64,000 nucleotides of DNA, taken from NCBI GenBank assembly GCA_023853785.1, contig JAJIRX010000746.1, forward strand, positions 1 to 64,000, in the 5' to 3' direction. Under the pieces are notes generated by a model, which searched no databases, was not told the DNA's origin, and worked only from the letters and a program-made list of their open reading frames with translations. A program made the position numbers and the translations under genes. The stretch comes from Psilocybe azurescens. Its lineage: Eukaryota; Basidiomycota; Agaricomycetes; Agaricales; Agrocybaceae. This document shows positions 50,772-61,475 of the stretch, piece after piece (position 1 is the stretch's first letter; each line of letters starts with the position of its first letter).

Positions 50772-51241
50772 CAGCTAAATGCAAAAGGTAGACGTTTTAA
50801 AAAAACGGACGTGCGCCTTTGTTTACCATAAACAACCAGATATGGCATGTTCCACAGAAACCATGACGCAGCATGTCCTCGACCTCATTGCTCCACGTTC
50901 CCCACTTCGCTTGACCTCTGGCCTCTTCCTCAATACAGTCCACTATATCAACGCAATATATCAATTGTTGACCCTATCGGCGGCGAGAAGCCTACGTAGA
51001 TGGATTGCAGTATAAAGGCCAGAATATAGAAAAAATTGACCATCGTTGTAGTTATAGTGTATACCGTAGTACGGCGCATTTACCGTAAATGGTGCCAAAT
51101 AATGCTGCTCCACTATGTCGCCACTCTGCTCCCCAATACTGACCTCACTACGCATCAGCTCTGCCTAAATACGGGTATTTATACAAACAAAGGCGCACAT
51201 CCGTTTTTTTTTAAAAACGTCTACCGTTTTGCATTTAGCTG
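50772..51241. mobile_element. MITE-like non-autonomous element
   Basis: About 470 bp bounded by near-perfect inverted repeats of about 52 bp: 50772..50824 and 51190..51241, both starting CAGCTAAATGCAAAA and running to GTGCGCCTTTGTTT. They differ by a few single-base changes in A runs and one C/T. There is no coding capacity inside. No convincing target duplication beyond a possible TC dinucleotide. Confidence 0.75.
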
Positions 51242-52301
51242 TCATGCAGTTCGCGGTTCAGAAGCTTGGGACTTGAACAAGTCCAAGTCTTATGAAAGTC
51301 TTGCAAGTGTTCACATGAAAATTGGTGGCGAGAAAATGAATTAAGATCCTTCCAGCCTTGTTTGCGCTCACTTAATACAGTAAAGTAATTCTACAGCTAT
51401 CTACAGCTATCAAGCATGTTCTACGAGACTCAACACTACTAGTTTGTTAACTGGCCGAGGTCCAATACTCGTCCTATTCTGAGCAGACGCACCAATGCTC
51501 GGTCATCGGAAATGCTTAAACAGGCGTTGCCGTGTTTACGTCGAGCGCCTTCCTCCTGGAACGTTGCTGTTCGTATTTTAGGAGTAAATCACATGATAGC
51601 TTGCAAAAAGAAAGTGTGAATGAGTCGGTCTTGAGCCGGAATTTGGAGTGAGGGCGAAGGGATCTACGGAATGTGGATATTCGGCTGTACTGACAGGTCA
51701 CTATGACGCACATTTTTTCAACCCTGCGGCTGCCACTGACCCATTGGCTACCCCATGACGTATAGATGTGCCACTTGCAATGTGGTGTCGGGACTAACTT
51801 TCTCTAAAGGCTCTACTGACCGAGCTACTTAGCAGGTCAAACATAGATGGGCATCAAAATAAAGAATTGACAGGCACATCAGTTCAATGGCACGAAGCCT
51901 GACTGCTTTTGCGGTCAGCCCTGAGTGCGGTATTCTGAACACTAGGAGACTGGAAGCAAAACATTTGGTTGAGCGTTATTTAAACAGCCTCAGGTCCACG
52001 CCACGATATGCCGCGATCTCAGAACTGGATGAAAGGTAGTTGTAAGCAAGATGAAATTCGGGTGGAAGGTATTGGAAAGACGGTGGGAAGCGATATCCAA
52101 AAGCAGTAATGATTTCCATTTCCGGGGATTCAAATTCAAACCCATTCCGCGTCGTTTTGGCATCGTGGGCATTTTGTCCCTTTGTCAACCTTTCAGGCAG
52201 CATATACGGTATGTATTCTTATTTTAATGGGGTCTATGAACTTTACAAAACTCTAGCATGCTTGAAATAGCCTGAGGAAGGGCAACCTTGAAGCGACTAC
52301 G
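51242..52301. other. Intergenic
   Basis: No supported gene. Contains the 5' flank of the NCA2 gene. Confidence 0.45.
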
Positions 52302-54822
52302 ATGCCTTCGGAATTCGTGGATCACTTTACGCGTTCTCTGGAGCTTTCGACATCGAGACCGACGTCGCCTTCCGCATTCAATACGGATGGCTCTGAATTA
52401 CACCCCACAGGCTCGAATGCTGTTGCATTATCACCACCGTCAACGAGAAAACCGGCGCTACACGCCCTGTTGGTGTCGTTGAATCAAAACAGGGTTTCCC
52501 TGGACGATATCCATCGAAGTCTTCCTACCTTGCAGGTATTACTGGGCTCAGGAAATGCATTCACAACCACAGATACAGAACGAAGGGTGCCTGATGCAGA
52601 AGAAGAGGCGCTCGAAAAAGCTATCATTGGGAAACTGACAGTGTCGTTGTACTCCGATGCGTTGGACACGTTCATCGCCCAGGCTACTCAAGTAGAGGCG
52701 GAAGCGGAATGGTGGTCTGACATCGAAAGCTCGCGTCTTCGAGTTAGTTTATATCTCCTACAAAGTACGTCCAGCCCAGTGTCTGTTCAATAACCAATTC
52801 ACAAACAACGTTCGGTTTATAGCACTTCCGGTGCGCATCTACAACGTAATACGGACTATCTTGAGCATGCTGCGTTCTCACCAGCTTCCTTTAAACTTAT
52901 CTACGCTATCGCCTTCTTCATTACGCGCCCTTTTCTCCTCCTCCACCTCACCCTTCAGCCTTCGACCAGGTCTTCTTACGACAACCTTTTTCCCCACCTG
53001 AAGCATCAGCAATCACTAAGTCTCTCGGTTCTCTTGCCTACATCACCCTCAGCCTCTGGAGTAGATCTCGAACTTGTAGGATCAACCAACAGAGTCCTCC
53101 TTCGTTTGCGTCGAGCTCTCAATCATGTTCTTGGCTCAGCAAATTCGACATTCCGGTTTTTTAGTTTACCACTGGAGTTGACTAAACAAGAATGCCGATA
53201 CAACCAGAAAGCCCTGGAAAGGATCCGAGATGAACGTGCGCATGTTCTCGGGGAGCTTGCGCAATTACGCATACCGCTCGCGGGTCTCGTACATGGTTCA
53301 GCAGGCATCAGAGTAGATTCGTTGGCTACTCGAGAATATACGTCCTTCCTTGATACCCTCACTGGTATCTTAACACCTTCCTCGTCACCTTCATCGACCT
53401 CCGTATCCCATTCTCCTATCCTCCCTCTCACAACGCTCTCGCAAACGCTCCCAACTCTCACCGTCAACCACATGCAATCCCTTAAAAACCAAAACCTCCT
53501 TCGCCCATCGACGCTAACGCGAATCTGGCCGCGCCTTCTCGTACTCCCAGCTCTCGCGCTGTATATCTACTCCTCCCGCGAATCATGGGTTCCTGCAATC
53601 ATCGACATGGTAAAAGATGCGGAGGATACTGTCCGTGGATTTGTCCAGGGCTGGTTGGTGGAGCCTCTATTGGGTGTGCTGCATACCGTGCGGGTAGGTG
53701 GGAAAGGCGACGTCCTGGTCAGCCAGGAAGGCGTCACAGCAGATCTCGAGGTACGAGCCTATATTACTTGTCCTTCGAATATTTCAAGTCATGTTTCATT
53801 TAATTACAGAGCCTTGAACGTATGACGCTGTCCCTTGCGCGAGATGCACTTCAGTACACGCCCTCGCAGCTCGAAAGGCTGGCGCAGCAAGTTAGGCTGG
53901 GAGACTTGACACCCGTGATGCAGATCTACGAAGAAGACATCCGCACGCCGCTACGATCGGCGCTCACTGGGACGCTCCTGCGGAATGCGTTTATCCAGGT
54001 GCAAAGGCTAAAGTGCGTCGATTTGTTTCTCTCCTTCCTCATAGCTGATATTGTCATAGGTTGATATCGACCAAGCGCTCGCTGGAATAGACCGGCTTCT
54101 GAAATCGCAAGAGCTGACATTCGCATTCGTCGGCGTCGCGCCTTCCCTGGCTATCGTCTGGGCGTTCTTTGGTGCCACCGGTCGATTATTGCAGAATACC
54201 AAAGGCAGTAGATATGGTGGAAATAGAAGAAGACGAGGCGTGTGGGAACGCATGCGGTGCGTTTTTCCATTTTAAAAATGCTCATTTAAATAATGCTGTA
54301 CAACCCTTCAGACGAATCGAACGCCTCTTAATCCTCCAGCCCTCCGAAAACTCATCCTCCTCACTCTCCCCAATCGCACCGCTCCCAACGGGCCTCCTTA
54401 TACTTTCATTAACGCGACTACGATCGTATGCTCTCGCGCACTTGCCCTCGAACATTCAGACGGCGTTTCTCGAAGATCTGGGAGATTTAGAAGATACTCA
54501 GCTGGGAAGAGAAGCAAAGTTGCGGGTTGTGGAAAGGATGTGGAGATGCTGGGGCCAGGGTGGGAAGCTATTATCAGATATTAGTTATGCTTTAGCCGAC
54601 AGCTGCACCAGGCATATGCGGTTAGCGCAAGGTGGCTTCGTACGACAATCTCTCCCTGCACACTTAAAGATTGTTGGAGATGGCGAACATATGATCAATC
54701 CGATTGTTGTTGCCTTTGTCTATACGGAAAAAGTACGCGTAGAGAAGGAAGACGTGTCTGTGATTAGCGCCGAAGGCATTCACTGGAAATTTGCAAGAAA
54801 TATTTGGCCAAGGATTCAGTAA
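52302..54822 (+). CDS. NCA2: NCA2 family mitochondrial protein with a DUF6593-like tail
   Basis: In yeast NCA2 controls expression of the mitochondrially encoded ATP synthase subunits 6 and 8. Start MPSEFVDHFTRSLELSTS at 52302. Landmarks: LWPRLLVLPALALYIYSSR-like membrane segment (53.5 kb), WVPAIIDMVKDAEDTVRGFV, MTLSLARDALQYTP, VDIDQALAGIDRLLKSQELT followed by FAFVGVAPSLAIVWAFFGAT, the hallmark and a membrane segment, and RIERLLILQPSE. Introns at about 52767, 53749, 54014 and 54258. A C-run slip at 52992..52995. After ERMWRCWGQ (about 54.56 kb) the same frame continues for about 90 residues and includes LPAHLKIVGDGEHMI with VVAFVYTEKVRVEKE, which matches the DUF6593 ending, not NCA2. Confidence 0.85.
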
Positions 54823-55569
54823 TAAAAGAGAAGAAGCAACTGTCAATAAAGTAACTTATTCCAGCAATCTGCAAAATGGTAGGCCGTTTCCATTTTTTGC
54901 GTCCGCCTCTATTTGGCTAGAGCCTCATCCAAATGTTCCGCATCTGAATCATGGCTTGCATGCCCACATCAGGTGAACGCCGACTCAGAGTCCTAGGTTC
55001 TTTCAATCTTTCAATCAGTTATAACAGTGTCTGTCCTTCCATTCTTTGAGTAGACTGCACCCGCTGGCACTCTAAGCTGTGGATCAATATTTCCTCTTTA
55101 TCATCGGCTGCTGGATTTTTGAGCATGCATTCGGAACACCCGCACCACTTTGAAAGTTGAGGGTAGTGGTAATGAGGATTTTCATAATTTGGGTTAAGTG
55201 AGGAGGATAATGAGGATGATACAATCAACAAACATAGCTTAAAAATGTTGATCTTCACGTAGGGATTACAGTAGAACAGCATCATCGTTGCAATAGAATG
55301 CGCGGGGTTAGAGCTTCGACTGATATGGACTCAAACATGAGATATCCCAACCAAAGGCAGATTGGGTCTATCAATCCGTTCGATAATAGCATGGCCTGCA
55401 CCGACAACCGACGCTCTTTGGAGTCATAAAGGGTATAAAAAGCGGGGTATACAGCCTACGCAAGTCATGTAAATGTATCAATCGTTTTGCACTTACAATG
55501 AGAGAAGGGACTAAGCCACCCACCATGATAGCGCCAAAGAACACGATCCTCATCTGCTCGAAAACGTTG
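54823..55569. other. Intergenic
   Basis: No supported gene; a minus-strand 88-codon frame (55019..55285) with CGCSECMLKNP is not recognisable. Confidence 0.4.
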
Positions 55570-56330
55570 AGCATGCTATGGCCGATGCTTACTGGCATTG
55601 GGCACCAGCTTCAGCAAATCATGTGCCTAGCACATTGGACACGCATCAAGGACTATACATGTCCCCAATAGTGCAAAGACAACGACCTTCATCAGAGTCG
55701 ACGGATGATAGAATTAAATGGCCATTACCGACGTGGACAGCAATATCATGGAGGCCGCCCTTTCGAACCTCAGGAAAATAGTAGATCCTCGGCAAAGAAC
55801 CTCGGTGATAGGCTTTTATAACACAGAGGACCGTTCACTCTGCATCTCTATGACGGAGATTCTCGTGTGGTGCTTGGCAGGCAAGTTCGCAACGACTCTA
55901 CAAGCTCAGAGCAGAGAACTGCAAGAAGATCGTATGTCTACAAGACGGACATCCTCACAGGAGAAATCAGCTTGCCTGATCCCAGCGAGTCAGCGGTGGT
56001 CTCTGGAGCCGAACCTATTATCACATACAGAGAAGGAATACAACTAGGCGATTTTGTCGTAGGCGCTTCCAAGGCATTTGGGACTGTCTTACAGGGGAGG
56101 AAGTGGTCGGGCTGTTGGAATATGACTGGATGCTCATGGCGTAAAAGAATGAATTCGACTTGCTGGATCAAGACTAGAGACTGAAATTGTGGTACCAAGG
56201 TAAGCATCTCTTCGTTCGTCAATTCTCCCTGTGGGGCGCAAATCCGATATTGTAGGGACATACCAGCCCTCAGATCTACCGGCACTGTACCTTGACGATT
56301 TTAAAGACACCACGGTCGTGTAGAACAGAT
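55570..56330 (+). pseudogene. Truncated PP2C-like gene, copy 2
   Basis: Related to the gene at 58.7-60.0 kb. Recognisable parts: VIGFYNTEDRSLCISMTG then DSRVVLGRQ (about 55.8 kb); IQLGDFVVGASKAFG then CLTGEEVVGLLEYD (about 56.1 kb); DLPALYLDDFKDTTVV (about 56.3 kb). The DG of the phosphatase motif before the EEVVGL helix reads KA here, and the middle section with the RAxGD motif is missing. A G-run slip near 56080 and several frame changes occur. Probably a dying paralog. Confidence 0.55.
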
Positions 56331-56649
56331 GAAATATCGAAGAGGTTCGTCTGCAATAAAACCGACATAGTCACCTCTTAGGTATCTCTTCCGGAACGCC
56401 CTCTGCGGTGCTGATACAGAGCGAAGAAACGCCCTCTTTCTCAATGATACCACGCCGACATCTGAGCGAGTCAAATCCGTTAACATATACTTAATTGTGG
56501 GTATCAACTCTGCAATTGTATTAATACCTGTTTACTCTTTATAGGCGAGATACATATTTCTGTTTTCTCCTTTGATTAAATGCTTTGGATGTATCCACGC
56601 GCTCATACTCGCCTTCCACTGGTGTTCTCGCCATAGTTTTACGCGCGGT

Positions 56650-58253
56650 TCAGAGGATAAAAGTCTTGATGGAAATTTTCTCTTTGTCCCAGTCATCTTC
56701 CCAGGGAGAATCGGGTGATATCCTTAGAGGGTCCGGTGTGTCAACCTTGTTCCAGACCCTGGGCATTTCGATGGGCTGGTAATGATCGGTCGACTCCAAC
56801 AGAAAAACTCGACAGGGCTGGTTCGGAATATATACGGTGTCTTGGCTGTCTCTCTCAAACGTCCAGATGCCAAACATGAACTCCTTCCCGTACCCTTCAT
56901 CCTCCTCCTCATCGAATATTCGGTAGGTGTGAGGATAGACGTTGATTACGATAGGTTCTTCTCGGAAGCGTGCACCACACTTCATCGAGACGGTGTAGAT
57001 CCCGTCGTGTTCTTCGAAGGAGTGTACAGTTGCGGGTACGCAGTAGAGATCAATACGTATTCCAAGGTGGGTAAGGGTCATGGGCTCCTTGGGCGCAAAG
57101 GAAAAAGGAACATAATCCTGTATGTCAGACCAATCGAAGGATTCCAATCTCGCCTCTCCTAGAATGCGCTTATAGCATTCTGGCCCTGACGGAAAAAGAG
57201 ACGTCGCGTGCACGTCGCGTCCTATTGGCTTGCCTGACCAATCGAGGATGGCCAGAATGTCTCGATAAGTGGTCATGATAGCTTCGAGGAGTCTGAAGAA
57301 TGCGCGCTCTCTGCCTTCCCCATACGCGATCGAGAAGCTGACGCCAAAAAACCCATAAGGCAGTACGCGGAGTCCTCTTCACGAGTTGTTACCCTTTTCG
57401 AAGCCCAAATCATACGCGTTGGGATGTTGCGCCGAGTACCAGCCGGATCGAAAGTTCGTAACTCGTCGAGAGATATTCCAGTCGCCTTTTCGATGAGCGG
57501 CGCGAACACGGATAGATTGGAAGATCTGTTTTTGCCGTGGTTGCTGTCATTGTCGCGATCATCGTCGTCATCGTCATCGTCGTCCTTTTCGGTGTGTCCT
57601 TTATCGTTGTGTCCATCTAGGAGCTGTGTCCAACTCTTTGAGTAAAACTTCAATCGACTTGGAGCTAGAAGTTCTTGTAACGTCCATCCCCGGGTGAACC
57701 AGCGGTCTTTTGGTACATCGTCCAGGACAGTAGTTTCGGCGAGGATGACGATGCAAATGGCAGAGTAGCGATACCAGCGATACATGGAGCGAATCGATTC
57801 GTCAAGTTCCGAGGTGCTGTCCTTGTTGATGCAGAGGGTATCCAGCCAGGCGAGTGTCATTCCGTGGTCGCGATAAGCGACCTGACAGAAGTTCTTCAAC
57901 TTGGCGTATCCGGCTCCGGAAAGATTCTGCTGGGTCTTCCAGTCGTCATATATGATCTCTCTTTCATCCAAGAGCCAGGTGTGCGATAGGATCGCGTACT
58001 GTGCACGCTCTTTGACGCCTTCCTCGATCACTCGCTTTCGCCTGTCCGCCTTTCCTGATACGAATGCGACTTCTTCCCATTTGGTTGACTGGATCTTGTC
58101 TGCTATCCATGACTCGGTGATGTCGGTCAACTTGGGCAGAAGATGCTTGAATATATCCCCCTTCTCAATGAGCTTCATGTCGGGAAGCTGTAATAATCGT
58201 ATGGGCATCATGTTGAAGACATGGGCCCGCAAGACGTCGATTACTTCCTGCAT
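56650..58253 (-). CDS. HET domain (heterokaryon incompatibility) protein
   Basis: HET proteins trigger self/non-self recognition and cell death when unlike fungal strains fuse. Start MQEVIDVLRAHVFNMMPIRL at 58253. HET landmarks: YAILSHTWLLDEREI, KLKNFCQVAYRDHGMTLAWL then DTLCINKDSTSELDESIRSM, YRWYRYSAICIVIL, WFTRGWTLQELLAP, TREEDSAYCLMG, and SIAYGEGRERAFFRLLEAIM. An Asp-rich run (nine D) lies within the domain near 57.57 kb. The C-terminal part contains LAILDWSGKPIG and VYIPNQPCRVFLLE, ending at 56650. One T-run slip (A run 57346..57351 on the plus strand) separates the HET domain from the rest. No intron. An earlier start around 58455 is blocked by stops. The partner domain is unknown. Confidence 0.9.
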
Positions 58254-58720
58254 AGGTTGGCCATGACTAGTGTTGACAGACGGATTTGATTTTGACTATT
58301 TGAAGCATGAATTTGCGCTTTATCGTATTAAATTTATTTCTCACCTTGCCCATAATGAATTTGAACAGATTACTCAAAGGCATCCAACTTCCGACGGAAA
58401 GCAAGGGATATTTTTCCTTTACCCCGTCAATTGCGAACGTTTTATCGATTATCATTTGACATGTTGACTGTTATTGATCTTCATGCTGGCTGTCATATCG
58501 TGGCATATTCGTCGTGTCCAATTTTATTTGCATAGTGCGCCGCGTTGGCGCGGTGCAATGTAAGCTCCAAGGCAACTCCAAGGCGCATGTTTTCTTCTCT
58601 TCTCTTTTCATCTCCGACTTTAAATGTGTGTAATTTGAACTCCGACTACTACTACCGATAAACTCCACTGGGCCTGGGAATAATGAACCGCAACTTGATC
58701 ATCGACCAAATCCCAGCTAG

Positions 58721-60047
58721 ATGCTACGGAACTGCACGAGAGCTCAACCGGTCCTCTGCAAGGCCTTCCATTCAAGTTCGAGGAGAAAAGCTCGTCACAT
58801 ATCCGGCAATAAAGCTACTACGCTATTCTTTGTAGGAGGCACTATAGTTCTTGCATTAACGAACCGAGTAAAGAAACGAGATGAAGCTGGCGAGCCAGGC
58901 ACAATTAACTTTGACTTCGGGAAATTTAAAAATATGTGCAACGGATCAGTTCAGGTAGACCGGGTGACTTTCTTTCTAAAAGGAAGGTGTGTCGGTGTCC
59001 TACTTCTCCTTTTCTTAAAACTAATTATTCCACATGACACAGCAGAACGATAGAATCAACGGAGACTGACTTTACCTTCTCTCCGACTTTAAAATTCGCG
59101 TGCTTCACAATCGCGGAAGGGTTCGACGAACAAGGTGCTGGCTTGGCGGAGCGGTTATCAAAATTGCTCCCAGTGGCCGTGTGTTCGTGGTTCGCCGATC
59201 TGTACTCAGCTGCAGCAAACGCAGAGCCACCGTCAAGCAGACGCAATCCCGGAGAGCTCCCCAATCCAGTCGTGGCACCGTCTTCGATCGATGAAACCAT
59301 AAAAAAGCATTCTACGATGTAGATGATCAGATTATCACCTCGGATCCAACCCTCAGAGGTGCAGACGCCACTTTGAAAGCGGCCACGACTATGGGAAGCT
59401 CAGTGCTTATGGGCATTTATAACGCGGAAGACCGACGCTTACGTGTTGCGCTAACGGGAGAAGGTCGCGCTGTCTTGGGACGACGGGTGGATGGTCCTGA
59501 CGGAAGGTACATGTATCAAGTCAAACCATTGACTGCCGACCAGGTCGTGACTAGCCCCGAGGAAGCAGCGCGCCTGACTGCAGCACACCCAAACGAGCCC
59601 AATCTACTTAACGATGACCGCCTGCTTGGACTGAAACAGACGCGCGCATTTGGCGTCGGCGCGATGAAATGGAGCCGCGAAGTGCTCCATGAGGATTTTG
59701 GCCTGGATGAATCTAGTGATGACTATCTGACACCGCCATATTTCACCGCCGTGCCCGCTGTTACCGTCACAAATGTACGGCCTGGAGATATTGCTATCTT
59801 TGGGACTGGTGGCCTTTGGGAATACCTTCGGGATGAAGAAGCTGTCGGTCTTGTTGGGCTATGGATCGAACAGAACACTAACAATGCTGTAATGGCTAGC
59901 AAAAGTAGGGCATACAATCTCTCAGATCTTCCTGTGCTTTACGAAGGCACGACTATCGCGAGAATCACCAGCTTCACCTGCGGTAATTTAGGCCCTGCAG
60001 TCCACTTGGCCGCCAGTGCTCTATCGAAGGCACCCAAATATTCTTAG
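58721..60047 (+). CDS. PP2C-fold pseudophosphatase-like protein, copy 1
   Basis: Start MLRNCTRAQPVLCKAFHSSS at 58721 looks like a mitochondrial presequence, followed by a hydrophobic segment TTLFFVGGTIVLAL. PP2C landmarks are all there in order but altered: FTIAEGFDEQGAGLAERLS replaces the DGHGG region; LRVALTGEGRAVLGRR replaces GDSRAVL; RLLGLKQTRAFGVGAMKW replaces the RAxGD motif; PGDIAIFGTGGLWEYL replaces the DGLWD motif. The general pattern HPNE and DRLLG is kept. So the metal-binding Asp residues appear lost and catalysis is unlikely. At least two introns; a one-base A-run slip at 59301..59306. The end at 60047 may extend to about 60244 through a further intron. Confidence 0.7.
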
Positions 60048-60249
60048 TGAGTTTCTTGAACTATTATACCCTGTATATACCTTATATCTCCTCTCGAAAG
60101 TCGCCAATTCTCGGTGACTGTAGTCATCTTCACCTGAATGCTATTCCTCTCTCTCCGATGGCCAAAGGAATCCACGTGAGTCTTCTGCACGGGGCTATGA
60201 ATTCCAGCCCCTTCGTTGCGGGTGTTATGTTGTACCAGCTATGATGGAC

Positions 60250-61475
60250 ATTTCAAGGTACTTTTCAAGGCCTCCAGAGCACGCATGAAAATGCTATAGT
60301 ATCTATGAGCTTAGAGCTTCCCCACAGAAGACATGTAATTAATCAATTATCATAGAATAGGGGAATATCGATATAATTTGACTGTATAAATAGTTAAAAG
60401 CCATTCCCAGCAGCATAGATCAACGTAAGCAAAGGAAGACTACAGGAATGGAATTGATAAAGGTCATTCATCTACTGGGAACATTAATCATCTTTGACAA
60501 GCTTGGGATTCTCTCCACTGTCCGGCTGCACGAGGTTATACAAAATAATTGAGTTAGACAGAACTAGTAGCCGATTGAAAATAGCTTCGAAGAAACACGA
60601 CATACCGGGTTGGTAACAGAGTACTGTTTCCACGCAGGGCCTGAGCGGAATGGTCAGAATCCTTGATGCCATATAATCAAATGACCGGTATAAATGCACG
60701 TTTACTTCCTTTTCATCGTTAGGATCTAGAGTAGTAGCAAAAGAGATTCAATAATCTTGCACTGTATTGCTCAAAGACAAGGAAGATTGGGTAACATTCG
60801 TCAGCCCGCCAATATTTCGGTGCCGTTGTAACCAGACAATCTGGCCCATGCCATCACTAGATCAGGTTGTTGTTTGAACTATGTTTATGGGAGTCAAAGG
60901 GTGGGAATGTGATAACGAAAGAACAAGACAACGAACACGATTGCGAGCACATTCAGCACGAAACCATGAACACAAACCACGAAAAAAAGGAAGAAAGCAG
61001 AGGGGTCAACGAAAGAGAGGACGAGTGTCACGCCCTAATGCTCTGTGAGAAATTGCCAGGGGAACTGAGTGAAGAAAGATGGATTGGTAGAAAAGGCGTA
61101 TCCGTTGTCAGAACCCGGTTGTGAAAAGGCGCACAAATGTGCAGACTTTGAGGGAAATATGCCATTTGGATGGATTGCTCCCTGATCTTTACCATTCGTT
61201 CGAAAGTGGATGACTTTGTCACAAATTCATATATTGTAAATTTTCAAAATAGTCTCAGTAGTAGGTACAGATTCAGATTTAAAGAAATACTCGAGCAAGA
61301 TCAAGGGAGAGCGATCGTGGTCGAGACGCATGACATGGCACTAGATGCGAGCGTTAAAATTCTTACAGCCATGGTTAGATGTACATCAAAGCAAAAGACA
61401 GCACGGAAAGCAAAAGACATAATGGCCGTAAGGGAAGCGTTACTTAGTAAGAGACTTGTCAATGTGTACGTTCAG
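60250..61475. other. Mostly intergenic; possible small exons at 60484..60740 (minus)
   Basis: On the minus strand DPNDEKEVNVHLYRSFDYMA, then RILTIPLRPCVETVLCYQPG, an intron with GTATGTC..GCAG, and PDSGENPKLVKDD then stop could be the last exons of a gene. I find no convincing beginning and recognise no family. The rest shows nothing. Confidence 0.3.

Noticed and set aside
58267..58455. Upstream extension of the HET gene beginning MIIDKTFAIDG
   Set aside because: Stops in the linking frames and no clear splice sites; the ATG at 58253 gives a complete HET domain.
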